From an uncultured Oscillospiraceae bacterium (GTDB lineage Bacteria > Bacillota > Clostridia > Oscillospirales > Oscillospiraceae): a stretch of 14,357 nucleotides of DNA. Position numbers and translations under genes: made by a program. The notes under the pieces are model-generated. The model searched no databases, was not told where the DNA came from, and saw only the letters and a list, made by a program, of their open reading frames with translations. The stretch lies in the NCBI GenBank assembly GCA_910587205.1, contig CAJULZ010000072.1, forward strand, positions 1 through 14,357. The letters are read 5' to 3'. Below are positions 1 through 7,330 of the stretch, one piece after another. Every line of letters starts with the position of its first letter. The first letter of the stretch is position 1.

Positions 1-2
1 CC

Positions 3-866
3 GTCTGCCAGACCGCCCACTGCATGGGCATCAACAAGGATCTGTTCACCCAGGCGGACGCCATGCAGTACATCAACGAGGACACCCACACCTGGAAGTC
101 CACCGAGGATTTCCTGAAGGCTGTTGAGGCCGTTGCAGCCATCCATCCCCAGGTGGGCGTGGTCTTCTGCGGCGGCCAGGGCGGCGACCAGGGCAACCGC
201 GCCCTCGTCACCAACATGTACGGCGGCCGTTACACCAACGACGACTTCACCCGTTACGAGGCCAACTGCGCCGAGAATGCCAAGGCCCTCCAGGCCCTGT
301 ATGACGTGAACGGCATCGAGTTCGACCCCGCCATCGTGGGCGGCGACGAGATCAACCTGTTCTGCAACGGCACGCTGGCCATGGCCACCTGCTGGAACGT
401 GGGCGCTGCTAAGAGCGACACCCAGGGCAAGACCGCCAACTTTGAGATCTTCCCCATGGCTTTCCCCACTGAGTCCGGCGATCCCTCCCTCCAGGGCGGC
501 ATCTGGGGCTTCGGCATCTTCGACAACGGCGACGCCGCCAAGATCGAGGCCGCCAAGGCTTTCGTGAAGTTCATGACCGAGGACGAAGCGCAGTACAAGA
601 AGATCGTTGAGGCCACCGGGTACTGGGCCACCCGCGAGGTGGACGGCCTGTACGCGGGCACCGAGGACGAGGAGATCATGACCGAGTACGGCAAGCTGGT
701 CCCCTTCATGGGCCCCTACTACCAGATCACCCTGGGCTGGCCCGAGGCCCGCACCGCTTGGTGGAACGCCCTGCAGCGCATCGGCGCCGGCGGCGACGTG
801 CAGACCGAGCTGGACGCTTTTGCCACTGAGGCCAACGCGGCCGCCGAGGCTGCCGAAGCCGGCTGA
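3..866 (+). CDS. Sugar ABC transporter solute-binding protein (family 1), C-terminal part only
   Basis: The reading frame is open to the left edge, so the signal peptide and N-terminal lobe are missing; 287 residues remain. The fragment looks like an extracellular family 1 (MalE/UgpB-like, CUT1) binding protein. Typical signs are the F-C-N-G-T-L-A-M segment near 356-385, the G-G-I-W-G-F-G stretch near 496-519 and the following A-A-K-A-F-V-K-F-M helix. It would be a lipid-anchored or surface receptor delivering ligand to the two permeases encoded next (983-2835). The ligand cannot be read from the sequence; the nanA-nagB-nagA genes downstream suggest sialic acid or a related N-acyl amino sugar. 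The C-terminus is unusually rich in Ala and Glu. The internal ATG at 24 is not the real start. Confidence 0.88.
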   Translation, partial: VCQTAHCMGINKDLFTQADAMQYINEDTHTWKSTEDFLKAVEAVAAIHPQVGVVFCGGQGGDQGNRALVTNMYGGRYTNDDFTRYEANCAENAKALQALYDVNGIEFDPAIVGGDEINLFCNGTLAMATCWNVGAAKSDTQGKTANFEIFPMAFPTESGDPSLQGGIWGFGIFDNGDAAKIEAAKAFVKFMTEDEAQYKKIVEATGYWATREVDGLYAGTEDEEIMTEYGKLVPFMGPYYQITLGWPEARTAWWNALQRIGAGGDVQTELDAFATEANAAAEAAEAG

Positions 867-903
867 GCCTGACAGCAGAACGCGAAACCGACTTTAGGGT
901 AAT

Positions 904-948
904 GCGCGCCCTCCCTGCGTGACCGCGCAGGGAGGGCGCGCCCGTTTT
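904..948 (+). terminator. Hairpin terminator/attenuator between binding protein and permease genes
   Basis: A perfect 16-bp stem pairs 904-919 with 926-941 around a 6-nt loop, followed by CCG and TTTT. It sits 37 bases after the binding-protein stop and about 35 bases before the first permease start. A hairpin here is well known in binding-protein-dependent operons, where it lowers transcription into the membrane genes or protects the upstream message, giving more binding protein than permease. The short T run suggests partial rather than complete termination (inference). Confidence 0.8.
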
Positions 949-982
949 ACTCCCGGAACCAACTGAGAGGAGGAGATTGATT

Positions 983-1888
983 TTGGCCAAAGTGAAGCAG
1001 CAACCCATGAGCCGCGAGCTGGCCCGGCGGGAGACGATTTCCGGATACCTGTTCCTGCTGCCCAGCCTGCTGTTCTTCCTTGTTTTTGTGGTCTACCCCA
1101 TGGTGATGTGCGTGTTCACCAGCCTGACCGACGCCACCATGGCGGATTCCGGCGGCAATTTCATCGGTATCACCAACTATCTGAACCTGTTCCAGGACCC
1201 GATTTTCATCAAGGCGCTGATCAACACCGTCATCATCGTGGTGGTGTCGGTGCCCATCGTGTGCGTGTTCTCCCTTTGGGTGGGGGCCCGCATCTATAAC
1301 ACGCGGGACTGGGCGTGTTCCGCCTTCCGTGTGATTTTCTACCTGCCGGTGGTCACGGGCTCCGTGGCCGTCACGGTGGTGTGGAAGTGGATCTACCACT
1401 ACTACAACGGCGTGCTGAACTTCGTGGGCACCAGTGCGGGGCTGTGGGAGAAAAACATCAACTGGCTGGGCGACCCCAAGTTCGCCCTGGGCTGCATCAT
1501 CCTGATCCTCATCACCACCTCGGTGGGCCAGCCCATCGTGCTGTACGTCTCCGCCCTGGGGAATGTGGACCACACCTTGGTGGAGGCGGCCCAGGTAGAC
1601 GGCGCCACCGACCTCCAGGTATTTTGGAAGGTGAAGTGGCCCCAGATCATGCCCACCACCCTGTATATCCTGGTCATCACCACCATCAACAGCTTCCAGT
1701 GCTTCGCGCTGATCCAGCTGCTGACCTCCGGCGGGCCCAACCACGCCACGGACACGGTGATGTACTACATCTACTACAGCGCCTTCACTCTGTACAAGTA
1801 CGGGTACGCCAACGCCATGGGCGTGGTGCTGGCCCTGTGCATTGCGGCGCTGTCTGCGGTCCAGTTCAAGCTGGCCAAGACTGATTAA
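983..1888 (+). CDS. Carbohydrate ABC transporter permease (MalF/UgpA type, CUT1)
   Basis: A 301-residue inner-membrane permease with about six hydrophobic segments, the first at roughly residues 20-48. The cytoplasmic EAA loop that docks the ATPase starts at E201 (E-A-A-Q-V-D-G). It forms the channel as a heterodimer with the next gene product. I chose the TTG at 983 because AGGAGG at 968-973 is 9 bases upstream; the in-frame TTG at 977 sits only 3 bases from it, and the ATG at 1007 has no ribosome site. It lies between the hairpin at 904-948 and the second permease, 14 bases apart from the latter. No ATP-binding gene accompanies the pair, as is common for Gram-positive CUT1 systems that share one MsmK-type ATPase. 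Confidence 0.9.
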   Translation: MAKVKQQPMSRELARRETISGYLFLLPSLLFFLVFVVYPMVMCVFTSLTDATMADSGGNFIGITNYLNLFQDPIFIKALINTVIIVVVSVPIVCVFSLWVGARIYNTRDWACSAFRVIFYLPVVTGSVAVTVVWKWIYHYYNGVLNFVGTSAGLWEKNINWLGDPKFALGCIILILITTSVGQPIVLYVSALGNVDHTLVEAAQVDGATDLQVFWKVKWPQIMPTTLYILVITTINSFQCFALIQLLTSGGPNHATDTVMYYIYYSAFTLYKYGYANAMGVVLALCIAALSAVQFKLAKTD

Positions 1889-1902
1889 AGGGAGGGGAAG
1901 AT

Positions 1903-2835
1903 ATGAATTCAGGCGTGAAAAAGACATCGCCCTACCAGATCATCACCATGGTCCTCATCGTCATCATCGCGGCCGTCATCTTCCTGTTCCCGCTGTACTG
2001 GATCATCACCGGCTCGTTCAAGACGCCGGAGGCGGTCAACAGCGCTACGCCCCAGTGGTGGCCGTCGGAGTGGACCATGCGCAACTTTGAGACGCTGTTT
2101 GACAAGCGCAGCGCCCCGCTGTGGGAGCTTCACGTGCCGCTGAGCGAGTGGTTCACCCAGGATCACAGCCAGATCGTATTCTCCTCCGGCCCGGTGCTGC
2201 CCGCGGCCTTCCGCTGGCTGATCAATACGGTGTTCATGTCGGTGGCCGCCATGATCCTCACCTGCGTCACCGCCTCCCTGGCGGGCTACGCCCTGGCCAA
2301 GAAGCGCTTCGCGGGCCGGGCGATCCTGTTCTCCCTCATCGTGGCGGCCATGGCTCTGCCCAAGCAGGTCATCCTGATCCCGCTGCTGCGGGAGATGTCG
2401 GTGCTGCACCTGGCGGACACCATCTGGTCGGTGATTTTCCCCATTGTGGGCTGGCCCTTCGGCGTATTCCTGATGAAGCAGTTTGCCGAGGGCATCCCGG
2501 GGGAGATTTTGGAGGCCGCCCGGATCGACGGCGCGGGGGAGATCAAAACCTTTACCACCATTGTGTTCCCCATGATCAAGCCGGGCATCGGCGCGCTGGC
2601 CATCTTCACGTTTATCAACACGTGGAACGACTACTTCATGCAGCTGCTCATGCTGCGCGGCACCAATGTGCTGACCATGCCGCTGGGCATCTCCAAGATG
2701 ATGGGCGAGTTCGGGCAGGACTACGGCCTGCTCATGGCGGGCGCGGCCCTGGCCTCCGTCCCCATCATCATCGTGTTCCTGATTTTCCAGAAGTACTTTA
2801 CCAAGGGCATCACCATGGGCGCCGTGAAGGGTTAA
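1903..2835 (+). CDS. Carbohydrate ABC transporter permease (MalG/UgpE type, CUT1)
   Basis: A 310-residue membrane protein, the second half of the transport channel. The first transmembrane helix covers about residues 15-37, and the EAA docking loop begins at E204 (E-A-A-R-I-D-G). The protein ends in a short K-G-I-T-M-G-A-V-K-G tail typical of MalG-like permeases. The region at about residues 50-95 before the second helix is longer than in minimal MalG-like proteins. The ribosome site GGAGGGG lies at 1891-1897, ahead of ATG at 1903. The gene follows the first permease by 14 bases and is clearly co-transcribed with it. Ligand is inferred only from neighbours; sialic acid is the best guess. Confidence 0.9.
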   Translation: MNSGVKKTSPYQIITMVLIVIIAAVIFLFPLYWIITGSFKTPEAVNSATPQWWPSEWTMRNFETLFDKRSAPLWELHVPLSEWFTQDHSQIVFSSGPVLPAAFRWLINTVFMSVAAMILTCVTASLAGYALAKKRFAGRAILFSLIVAAMALPKQVILIPLLREMSVLHLADTIWSVIFPIVGWPFGVFLMKQFAEGIPGEILEAARIDGAGEIKTFTTIVFPMIKPGIGALAIFTFINTWNDYFMQLLMLRGTNVLTMPLGISKMMGEFGQDYGLLMAGAALASVPIIIVFLIFQKYFTKGITMGAVKG

Positions 2836-2874
2836 CCCTCGCCCTTGGGCCCGGAGGGAAGGAGAATGATGCGA

Positions 2875-2909
2875 TCCCGCGGGAACTACCCTGGGCGGTT
2901 CCCGCGGGA
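2875..2909 (+). repeat. Intercistronic inverted repeat upstream of nanA
   Basis: A 12-bp perfect inverted repeat pairs 2875-2886 with 2898-2909 around an 11-nt loop; each arm is itself nearly palindromic (TCCCGCGGGA). No T run follows directly, so it is unlikely to be a simple terminator. It lies between a strong ribosome site (AAGGAG, 2859-2864) with ATG codons at 2866/2869 and the nanA start at 2956. Possible roles are mRNA stabilisation or control of nanA translation (inference). Confidence 0.6.
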
Positions 2910-2955
2910 CCGTGATGAGACGCCGTTTTTGAATACGGAAAAGGAGTTGGACAAA

Positions 2956-3864
2956 ATGAATGACTGCGGGAAATACGCGGGTATTATCCCCGCGTTCTAC
3001 GCTTGTTACGGTAAGGACGGCCAGGTGAGCCCCGAGGGCGTGCGCGCTATGGCGCGCTACCTGCTGAGCAAGGGTGTCAAGGGCCTGTATGTGGGCGGGT
3101 CCTCCGGTGAGTGCATTTACCAGGGTGTGGCGGAGCGCAAGCTGGTGCTGGAAAACGTGATGGCCGAAGTGGGCGGCAAGCTCACCATCATTGCCCACGT
3201 GGCCTGCAATAACACGGCGGACAGCCGGGAGCTGGCCGCCCATGCCCAGTCCCTGGGGGTGGACGCCATCGCCGCCATCCCGCCCATCTATTTCCACCTG
3301 CCCCCGGCGGGGATTGCGAAATACTGGAACGATATCTCCGACGCCGCGCCGGACACCGACTTTGTGATCTATAACATCCCCCAGTTGGCCGGGGTGGCCC
3401 TCACCACGCCGCTGCTCCAGGAGATGCTGAAGAACCCCCGGGTCATCGGCGTGAAGAACTCGTCCATGCCGGTGCAGGATATCCAGATGTGGAGGGACGA
3501 GGGGGCCATCGTGTTCAACGGGCCTGATGAGCAGCTCCTCTCCGGCCTGGCCGCCGGGGCCGTCGGCGGCATCGGCGGGACCTATGCCGTTATGCCGGAG
3601 CTGTACCTGGCCATATTCCGGCTGTTCAACGAGGGAAAGCTGGAGCAGGGCCGGGAGATCCAGAACGAGTGCTGCCGGATTATCTACAAGATGTGCTCCA
3701 CCAAGGGGAACATGTACGCGGTGATCAAGGAGATCATCCGGCTCCAGGGTGGTCCCGACGCGGGCAGCGTCCGCGCGCCCCTGCTGGAGCTGGCTGCGGA
3801 GGATGGCCCCATTGTCCGCGAGGCGGCGGACATGATTGCTGCGGCGATTGCGAAATATTGTTGA
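2956..3864 (+). CDS. nanA: N-acetylneuraminate lyase (sialic acid aldolase)
   Basis: Cytoplasmic class I aldolase of the DapA/NanA family, expected to split N-acetylneuraminate into N-acetylmannosamine and pyruvate. The 302-residue length matches the family. Visible family features are the pyruvate-carboxylate loop G-G-S-S-G-E (47-52), Tyr139 in Y-N-I-P, the Schiff-base Lys167 in I-G-V-K-N-S, and the sugar-binding G-P-D-E at 189-192, which match E. coli NanA closely. The position of E. coli Ser208 appears to be Gly here (G-I-G-G-T-Y). I chose ATG 2956, which has AAGGAG 9 bases upstream and begins right at the conserved K-Y-A-G-I-I-P core. An in-frame extension from ATG 2866/2869, which also has AAGGAG, is possible. 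The transporter upstream and nagBA downstream support sialic acid use. Another DapA-family aldolase is the main alternative. Confidence 0.88.
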   Translation: MNDCGKYAGIIPAFYACYGKDGQVSPEGVRAMARYLLSKGVKGLYVGGSSGECIYQGVAERKLVLENVMAEVGGKLTIIAHVACNNTADSRELAAHAQSLGVDAIAAIPPIYFHLPPAGIAKYWNDISDAAPDTDFVIYNIPQLAGVALTTPLLQEMLKNPRVIGVKNSSMPVQDIQMWRDEGAIVFNGPDEQLLSGLAAGAVGGIGGTYAVMPELYLAIFRLFNEGKLEQGREIQNECCRIIYKMCSTKGNMYAVIKEIIRLQGGPDAGSVRAPLLELAAEDGPIVREAADMIAAAIAKYC

Positions 3865-3888
3865 CAGCGGGCTTGATTGTGGTATAAG
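3861..3888 (+). promoter_or_regulatory. Sigma-A promoter for nagBA inside the nanA stop codon
   Basis: A consensus -35 TTGACA at 3861-3866 overlaps the nanA stop (TGA 3862-3864). A TATAAG -10 lies at 3883-3888 with 16-bp spacing and an extended TG at 3880-3881. The start of transcription would be near 3895, shortly before the ribosome site at about 3898-3902. This would express nagB and nagA independently of the transporter-nanA transcript. Confidence 0.72.
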
Positions 3889-3911
3889 ATTGGATTTGAG
3901 GTGTATTTCAT

Positions 3912-4640
3912 ATGAGAATTTATTGTGAAAAAGACTATGCGACCGTGAGCCGCCGGGCTGCCGCTGTCATCGCCGCCCAGGTAGTGTCTAAGCCGGACTG
4001 CGTGCTGGGGCTGGCCACCGGTTCTACCCCCATCGGGGCCTATAAGCAGCTGGTGGAGTGGCACAAGCAGGGCGACCTGAGCTTTGCCCGGGTGCGTTCG
4101 GTGAACCTGGACGAGTACGTGGGGCTGGCCCCCACCCACGACCAGAGCTACCGCTATTTCATGCAGGATAACCTGTTTAACCACGTGGATATCGCGCCGG
4201 AAAACACCAACGTGCCCGATGGCCTGGCCGCGGGCACGCTGGCGGAGTGCGCCCGGTATGAGGAAGTGGTGCGGGGGCTGGGCTATGCCGACCTCCAGCT
4301 GCTGGGCATGGGCCGGAACGGCCACATCGGCTTCAACGAGCCCTGCGCCGAGTTCCCGGTGGCCACCCACCTGGTGGACCTCACCCAGAGCACCATCGAG
4401 GCCAACGCCCGTTTCTTTGCCAGCGCGGACGACGTACCCCGCCAGGCCCTCACGATGGGTGTGGGCACCATCATGCACGCCCGGAACATCCTGGTGGTGG
4501 TCAACGGCGCGGATAAGGCGGAAGCGGTGCAGAAGGCGTTTGCCGGCCCCGTCACTCCGGAGGTGCCCGCGTCTATTCTCCAGCTCCACCCCAACGTCAC
4601 CATTGTGGGCGATGAGGCGGCGCTGGGCGGCCTGAGGTAA
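3912..4640 (+). CDS. nagB: Glucosamine-6-phosphate deaminase
   Basis: Cytoplasmic enzyme converting glucosamine-6-phosphate to fructose-6-phosphate and ammonia, the last step of amino-sugar breakdown. At 242 residues it has the length of the Bacillus-type enzymes, which lack the longer C-terminal part of E. coli NagB. Landmarks are the phosphate loop A-T-G-S-T-P (35-40), the N-L-D-E-Y motif with Asp67, and G-M-G-R-N-G-H-I-G-F-N-E-P with His138 and Glu143. Position 136 is Asn where E. coli has Asp141, a form I recall as normal in Bacillus NagB. The ATG at 3912 is preceded by GAGGT at 3898-3902. It is followed by nagA after only 6 bases, and a promoter overlaps the end of nanA just upstream. 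Confidence 0.95.
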   Translation: MRIYCEKDYATVSRRAAAVIAAQVVSKPDCVLGLATGSTPIGAYKQLVEWHKQGDLSFARVRSVNLDEYVGLAPTHDQSYRYFMQDNLFNHVDIAPENTNVPDGLAAGTLAECARYEEVVRGLGYADLQLLGMGRNGHIGFNEPCAEFPVATHLVDLTQSTIEANARFFASADDVPRQALTMGVGTIMHARNILVVVNGADKAEAVQKAFAGPVTPEVPASILQLHPNVTIVGDEAALGGLR

Positions 4641-4646
4641 CGGTGT

Positions 4647-5774
4647 ATGAAGATCACAGGCGGCAAGGTATTTGACCTGCAAAAGGGGTTTGTGGAGCGG
4701 GACGTGTGCTTTGACGGTTCCCTGCTTACCCTGGACAGCCGGGACGGGATGGAGTATGACGCCTCCGGCTGCTACGTGATCCCTGGCCTCACCGATGTGC
4801 ATTTCCACGGCTGTAAGGGGGCCGACCTGTCCGACGGCGACGCGGACGGTCTCCAGACCATGGCGGAGTATGAGCTCAGCCGCGGTGTGACCCAAATCTG
4901 CCCAGCGGGGATGACCCTGCTGGAGGACCGGCTGGTGAAGGTATGCCGGACGGCGGCGGAGCACAAAAGGGCGGGCCGACCTGGCGCGGACCTGGTGGGC
5001 ATTAACCTGGAGGGGCCGTTCCTGTCCATGGCGAAGAAGGGCGCCCAGAACGGGGATTGGCTCCACGCCCCCGACGCGGCCATGCTGCGGCGGCTGATGG
5101 AGGCGTCCGAGGGGCTGGTGAAGCTGGTGTCCGTGGCCCCGGAGGAGCCGGGGGCGCTGGACTTTATCCGAGAGGTGGCGGAGGAGGTCAACGTGTCCGT
5201 GGCCCACACCACCGCCGGTTACGACACCGCTATGGAGGCGTTCCGGGCGGGTGCCCGGGAGGTTACCCATCTCTTCAACGCCATGCCCGCATTTACCCAC
5301 CGGGCCCCCGGCGTGGTGGGAGCGGCGCTGGACAGCCCCTGGAGCCGGGTGGAGCTGATCTGCGATGGTATCCATATCCACCCCAGCGTGGTGCGGGCGG
5401 TGTTCAAGATGTTTGGCGCAGGCCGGGTGGTGCTCATCTCCGATACCATGCGGGCGGCGGGCATGTCCGACGGAGAATACGACCTGGGCGGACAAAACGT
5501 CATTGTCAAGGGCCCGCTGGCTACCTTGGCCGATGGCACCATTGCCGGGTCGGTTACGGATTTGATGGCGTGCATGAAGACTGCGGTGTCCTTCGGGGTC
5601 CCCTTGGCGGATGCGGTGCGGGCGGCGGCGGTGAACCCTGCAAAGGCCATCGGCATCTTTGACCGGGTGGGCAGCCTGGAACCGGGCAAGCGGGCCAACG
5701 TGGCCGTGCTGGGGTCCAATCTGGAGCTGGAGGCCGTGTTCTTCCACGGCGCCCCTGTCGCCATAAAAAAGTAA
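4647..5774 (+). CDS. nagA: N-acetylglucosamine-6-phosphate deacetylase
   Basis: Cytoplasmic amidohydrolase that removes acetate from GlcNAc-6-phosphate, giving the NagB substrate. The 375-residue length is typical. Metal and catalytic residues visible are His52 and His54 (H-F-H-G), Glu122 in N-L-E-G-P-F, His187, His208 in T-H-L-F-N-A-M, the substrate-contact His243/His245 in D-G-I-H-I-H, and the catalytic Asp266 in S-D-T-M. The H-x-H pair suggests a two-metal site as in B. subtilis rather than the single-metal E. coli type (established comparison, from memory). The ribosome site GAGGT (4634-4638) overlaps the nagB stop, showing tight coupling. A strong terminator follows at 5842-5878. Confidence 0.95.
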   Translation: MKITGGKVFDLQKGFVERDVCFDGSLLTLDSRDGMEYDASGCYVIPGLTDVHFHGCKGADLSDGDADGLQTMAEYELSRGVTQICPAGMTLLEDRLVKVCRTAAEHKRAGRPGADLVGINLEGPFLSMAKKGAQNGDWLHAPDAAMLRRLMEASEGLVKLVSVAPEEPGALDFIREVAEEVNVSVAHTTAGYDTAMEAFRAGAREVTHLFNAMPAFTHRAPGVVGAALDSPWSRVELICDGIHIHPSVVRAVFKMFGAGRVVLISDTMRAAGMSDGEYDLGGQNVIVKGPLATLADGTIAGSVTDLMACMKTAVSFGVPLADAVRAAAVNPAKAIGIFDRVGSLEPGKRANVAVLGSNLELEAVFFHGAPVAIKK

Positions 5775-5841
5775 GAACCGTTCGCTCCGCCGTGTTTCCC
5801 GGTGTGTCCGCTTGCCGGGCCGCCATGGGCGCGGTTTGGGG

Positions 5842-5878
5842 AAAGCAAGGGAGGCGCATACGCGCCTCCCTTGCTTTT
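5842..5878 (+). terminator. Bidirectional terminator between nagA and the DUF4830 gene
   Basis: A perfect 16-bp stem pairs 5842-5857 with 5862-5877 around an ATAC loop, ending in TTTT. The opposite strand also reads stem then a T-rich end, so it can stop both rightward nagA transcription and leftward transcription of the gene ending at 5885. Confidence 0.9.
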
Positions 5879-5884
5879 CAGGCA

Positions 5885-6418
5885 CTATACCAAAAATCCA
5901 AACGCCGGGGCGGAGGGCTGGGCAGAGGGTTCCACGGAGGGCTGGGTGTCTTGAGGAAGGGTCAGCCCATGGACAAAGCTGCCGGAGGAGGATTGGATCT
6001 GCCCCCCCACCACCCGGTTTTTGTAGATGAGCAGGGCGACCTGCACCGGCTCATCCTGGCCGGGGTAGTTGGTGAGCTGATAGGTGTACCGTTTCACCCG
6101 CTTTCCGCAGTATTGGTTCAAGTCGAAGCCCTGGTCCGCCTGGAGCTTTAGGTAGTCGGCATAGCTGTCGTCAAACTTCTCGGGGATGAGCAGCTCCTCC
6201 GTAGCGATGGGCTGGGGAGATACCTGCCAGCCCAGCCCGCCCAGGTAGGCCAGCCGGTCGTCATTGGTGCGGATGTTTTTGACCTCTGCCGAGGCGGCCA
6301 CCGCCCGTCCGCCCAGGGTGAGGACGAGGGCGGCGGCGACCACCGCGAAGCAGCCCAGGACAGTGGCCGACCCGGCCAGCAGCTTCTTCTTTGGTAGGCG
6401 CGCCGTGACGATGAACAT
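5885..6418 (-). CDS. Membrane-anchored DUF4830 domain protein
   Basis: A 177-residue protein with a basic N-terminus (K-K-K) and one hydrophobic segment at about residues 14-41, so most of it should lie outside the membrane. The rest resembles the DUF4830 family of Clostridia: an R-L-A-Y-L-G-G-L-G-W region, L-L-I-P-E-K-F-D, G-F-D-L-N-Q-Y-C-G-K, K-R-Y-T-Y-Q-L-T-N-Y-P and N-R-V-V-G-G. Function is unknown. The tail after about residue 155 is rich in Pro, Ser and Gln and is probably disordered. The start at 6418 has GGAG about 8 bases upstream on the minus strand. It is transcribed alone, divergent from the pseudouridine synthase gene (101 bp between starts) and convergent with nagA. The family name is recalled, not searched. 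Confidence 0.82.
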   Translation of the reverse strand: MFIVTARLPKKKLLAGSATVLGCFAVVAAALVLTLGGRAVAASAEVKNIRTNDDRLAYLGGLGWQVSPQPIATEELLIPEKFDDSYADYLKLQADQGFDLNQYCGKRVKRYTYQLTNYPGQDEPVQVALLIYKNRVVGGQIQSSSGSFVHGLTLPQDTQPSVEPSAQPSAPAFGFLV

Positions 6419-6519
6419 GGTACCAACTCCGTTTCATGAGGGTTCTCGGAAAAAGGATATGTACGTTTTCCCCACAATATGATATGATTGAAGGCAGTAC
6501 AGGGAAGGGGGGCGGCGGA

Positions 6520-7218
6520 ATGGAGCGGCTGGACAAGCGCTTGGCGGCCACGGGGAGCTGGAGCCGCAAGGAGGCCCGGGAGCTGGTGCGGGCGGGACGG
6601 GTAACGGTGGACGGCCGGGTGTGCCGCGCGCCGGAGCAGAAGGTGGGGGAGGAGGCCGTGGCCGTGGATGGCGCGGATATCGGCGCGGTTGGCCTGGTGT
6701 ATTTGATGCTGAACAAGCCGGCGGGGGTGGTGTCGTCCACCGCCGAACCGGGGGAGCGCACGGTGATCGACCTGCTGGGGGAAGGACGCCGGGATATCGG
6801 TCTATTCCCCGCCGGGCGGCTGGATAAGGACACGGAAGGACTGCTCCTGCTCACCAACGACGGGGCTCTGGCCCACCGGCTGCTGGCCCCCAAACGCCAC
6901 GTAGATAAGGTGTACTACGTGGAGGTGGACGGGGTGCTGGATGGGGACGACGTGGAGGCGGTGCGCCGGGGGGTGGCCTTGGCGGACGGCTACGTGTGTC
7001 TGCCCGGGGAACTGGAGCTTTTATCCGACAGAAGCGCCCGCATCACCATCCACGAAGGGAAGTACCACCAGGTGAAACGGATGATGGCTGCCCTGGGCAA
7101 GCCGGTGGCCTATCTCAAGCGGGTGGGCTTTGGGCCGCTGGTTTTGGACGAGGCGCTTCCAAAAGGTGGTTGGAGGGCACTAACGGAGGAGGAGATGAGG
7201 GCCCTTTTCCGTCAATGA
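6520..7218 (+). CDS. rsuA: RsuA-type rRNA pseudouridine synthase
   Basis: A 232-residue enzyme that isomerises a uridine in rRNA. The N-terminal S4 RNA-binding domain (about residues 1-48, R-L-D-K-R-L-A ... R-K-E-A-R-E-L-V-R-A-G) is followed by the catalytic domain. Its signature G-R-L-D-K-D-T-E-G-L-L-L-L-T-N-D-G carries the nucleophile Asp102. The K-P-A-G-V segment (67-71) and Y-H-Q-V-K-R-M near the C-terminus are also typical. The closest subfamily by eye is RsuA (16S rRNA position 516) rather than RluB; the assignment of the exact target is less certain. I chose ATG 6520, which starts the S4 domain and follows a purine-rich AGGGGGG at 6506-6512. Upstream in-frame ATG codons at 6436 and later would add unrelated residues. 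A TATGAT box at 6483-6488 has no clear -35. Confidence 0.9.
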   Translation: MERLDKRLAATGSWSRKEARELVRAGRVTVDGRVCRAPEQKVGEEAVAVDGADIGAVGLVYLMLNKPAGVVSSTAEPGERTVIDLLGEGRRDIGLFPAGRLDKDTEGLLLLTNDGALAHRLLAPKRHVDKVYYVEVDGVLDGDDVEAVRRGVALADGYVCLPGELELLSDRSARITIHEGKYHQVKRMMAALGKPVAYLKRVGFGPLVLDEALPKGGWRALTEEEMRALFRQ

Positions 7219-7262
7219 GACGAAATTTCTGGCAGTTTTCACAAAAATTTTTTCAAAAACTA

Positions 7263-7291
7263 TTGAAATCGGCAATGATACCCGATATAAT
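7263..7291 (+). promoter_or_regulatory. Sigma-A promoter for the PucR/CdaR-type regulator
   Basis: TTGAAA at 7263-7268 and TATAAT at 7286-7291 are separated by 17 bp. The 7233-7262 stretch upstream is A/T-rich in an otherwise GC-rich sequence and may act as an UP element. Transcription would start near 7298, giving a leader of about 130 nt. Confidence 0.82.
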
Positions 7292-7330
7292 GGTACCGTT
7301 AAGACGTGAGGCAAAAAGTGTGGCGGTGAG

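Noticed and set aside
24..866. ATG at 24 as start of the binding protein
   Set aside because: The frame is open to the window edge and the protein begins mid-domain, so the gene is truncated by the contig end.
1909..3297. A 462-codon minus-strand open frame over the second permease and nanA
   Set aside because: Same shadow composition (His/Gly/Asp-rich) opposite clear genes; no ribosome site or domain.
3684..5885. A 733-codon open frame on the minus strand across nanA, nagB and nagA
   Set aside because: It is antisense to three well-recognised genes, has an Arg/His/Gly/Pro-rich composition typical of GC-rich shadow frames, and shows no domain.
6421..6519. Shared divergent promoters between the DUF4830 gene and rsuA
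   Set aside because: Only a TATGAT box at 6483-6488 is visible and neither strand offers a convincing -35 partner, so no promoter was annotated.
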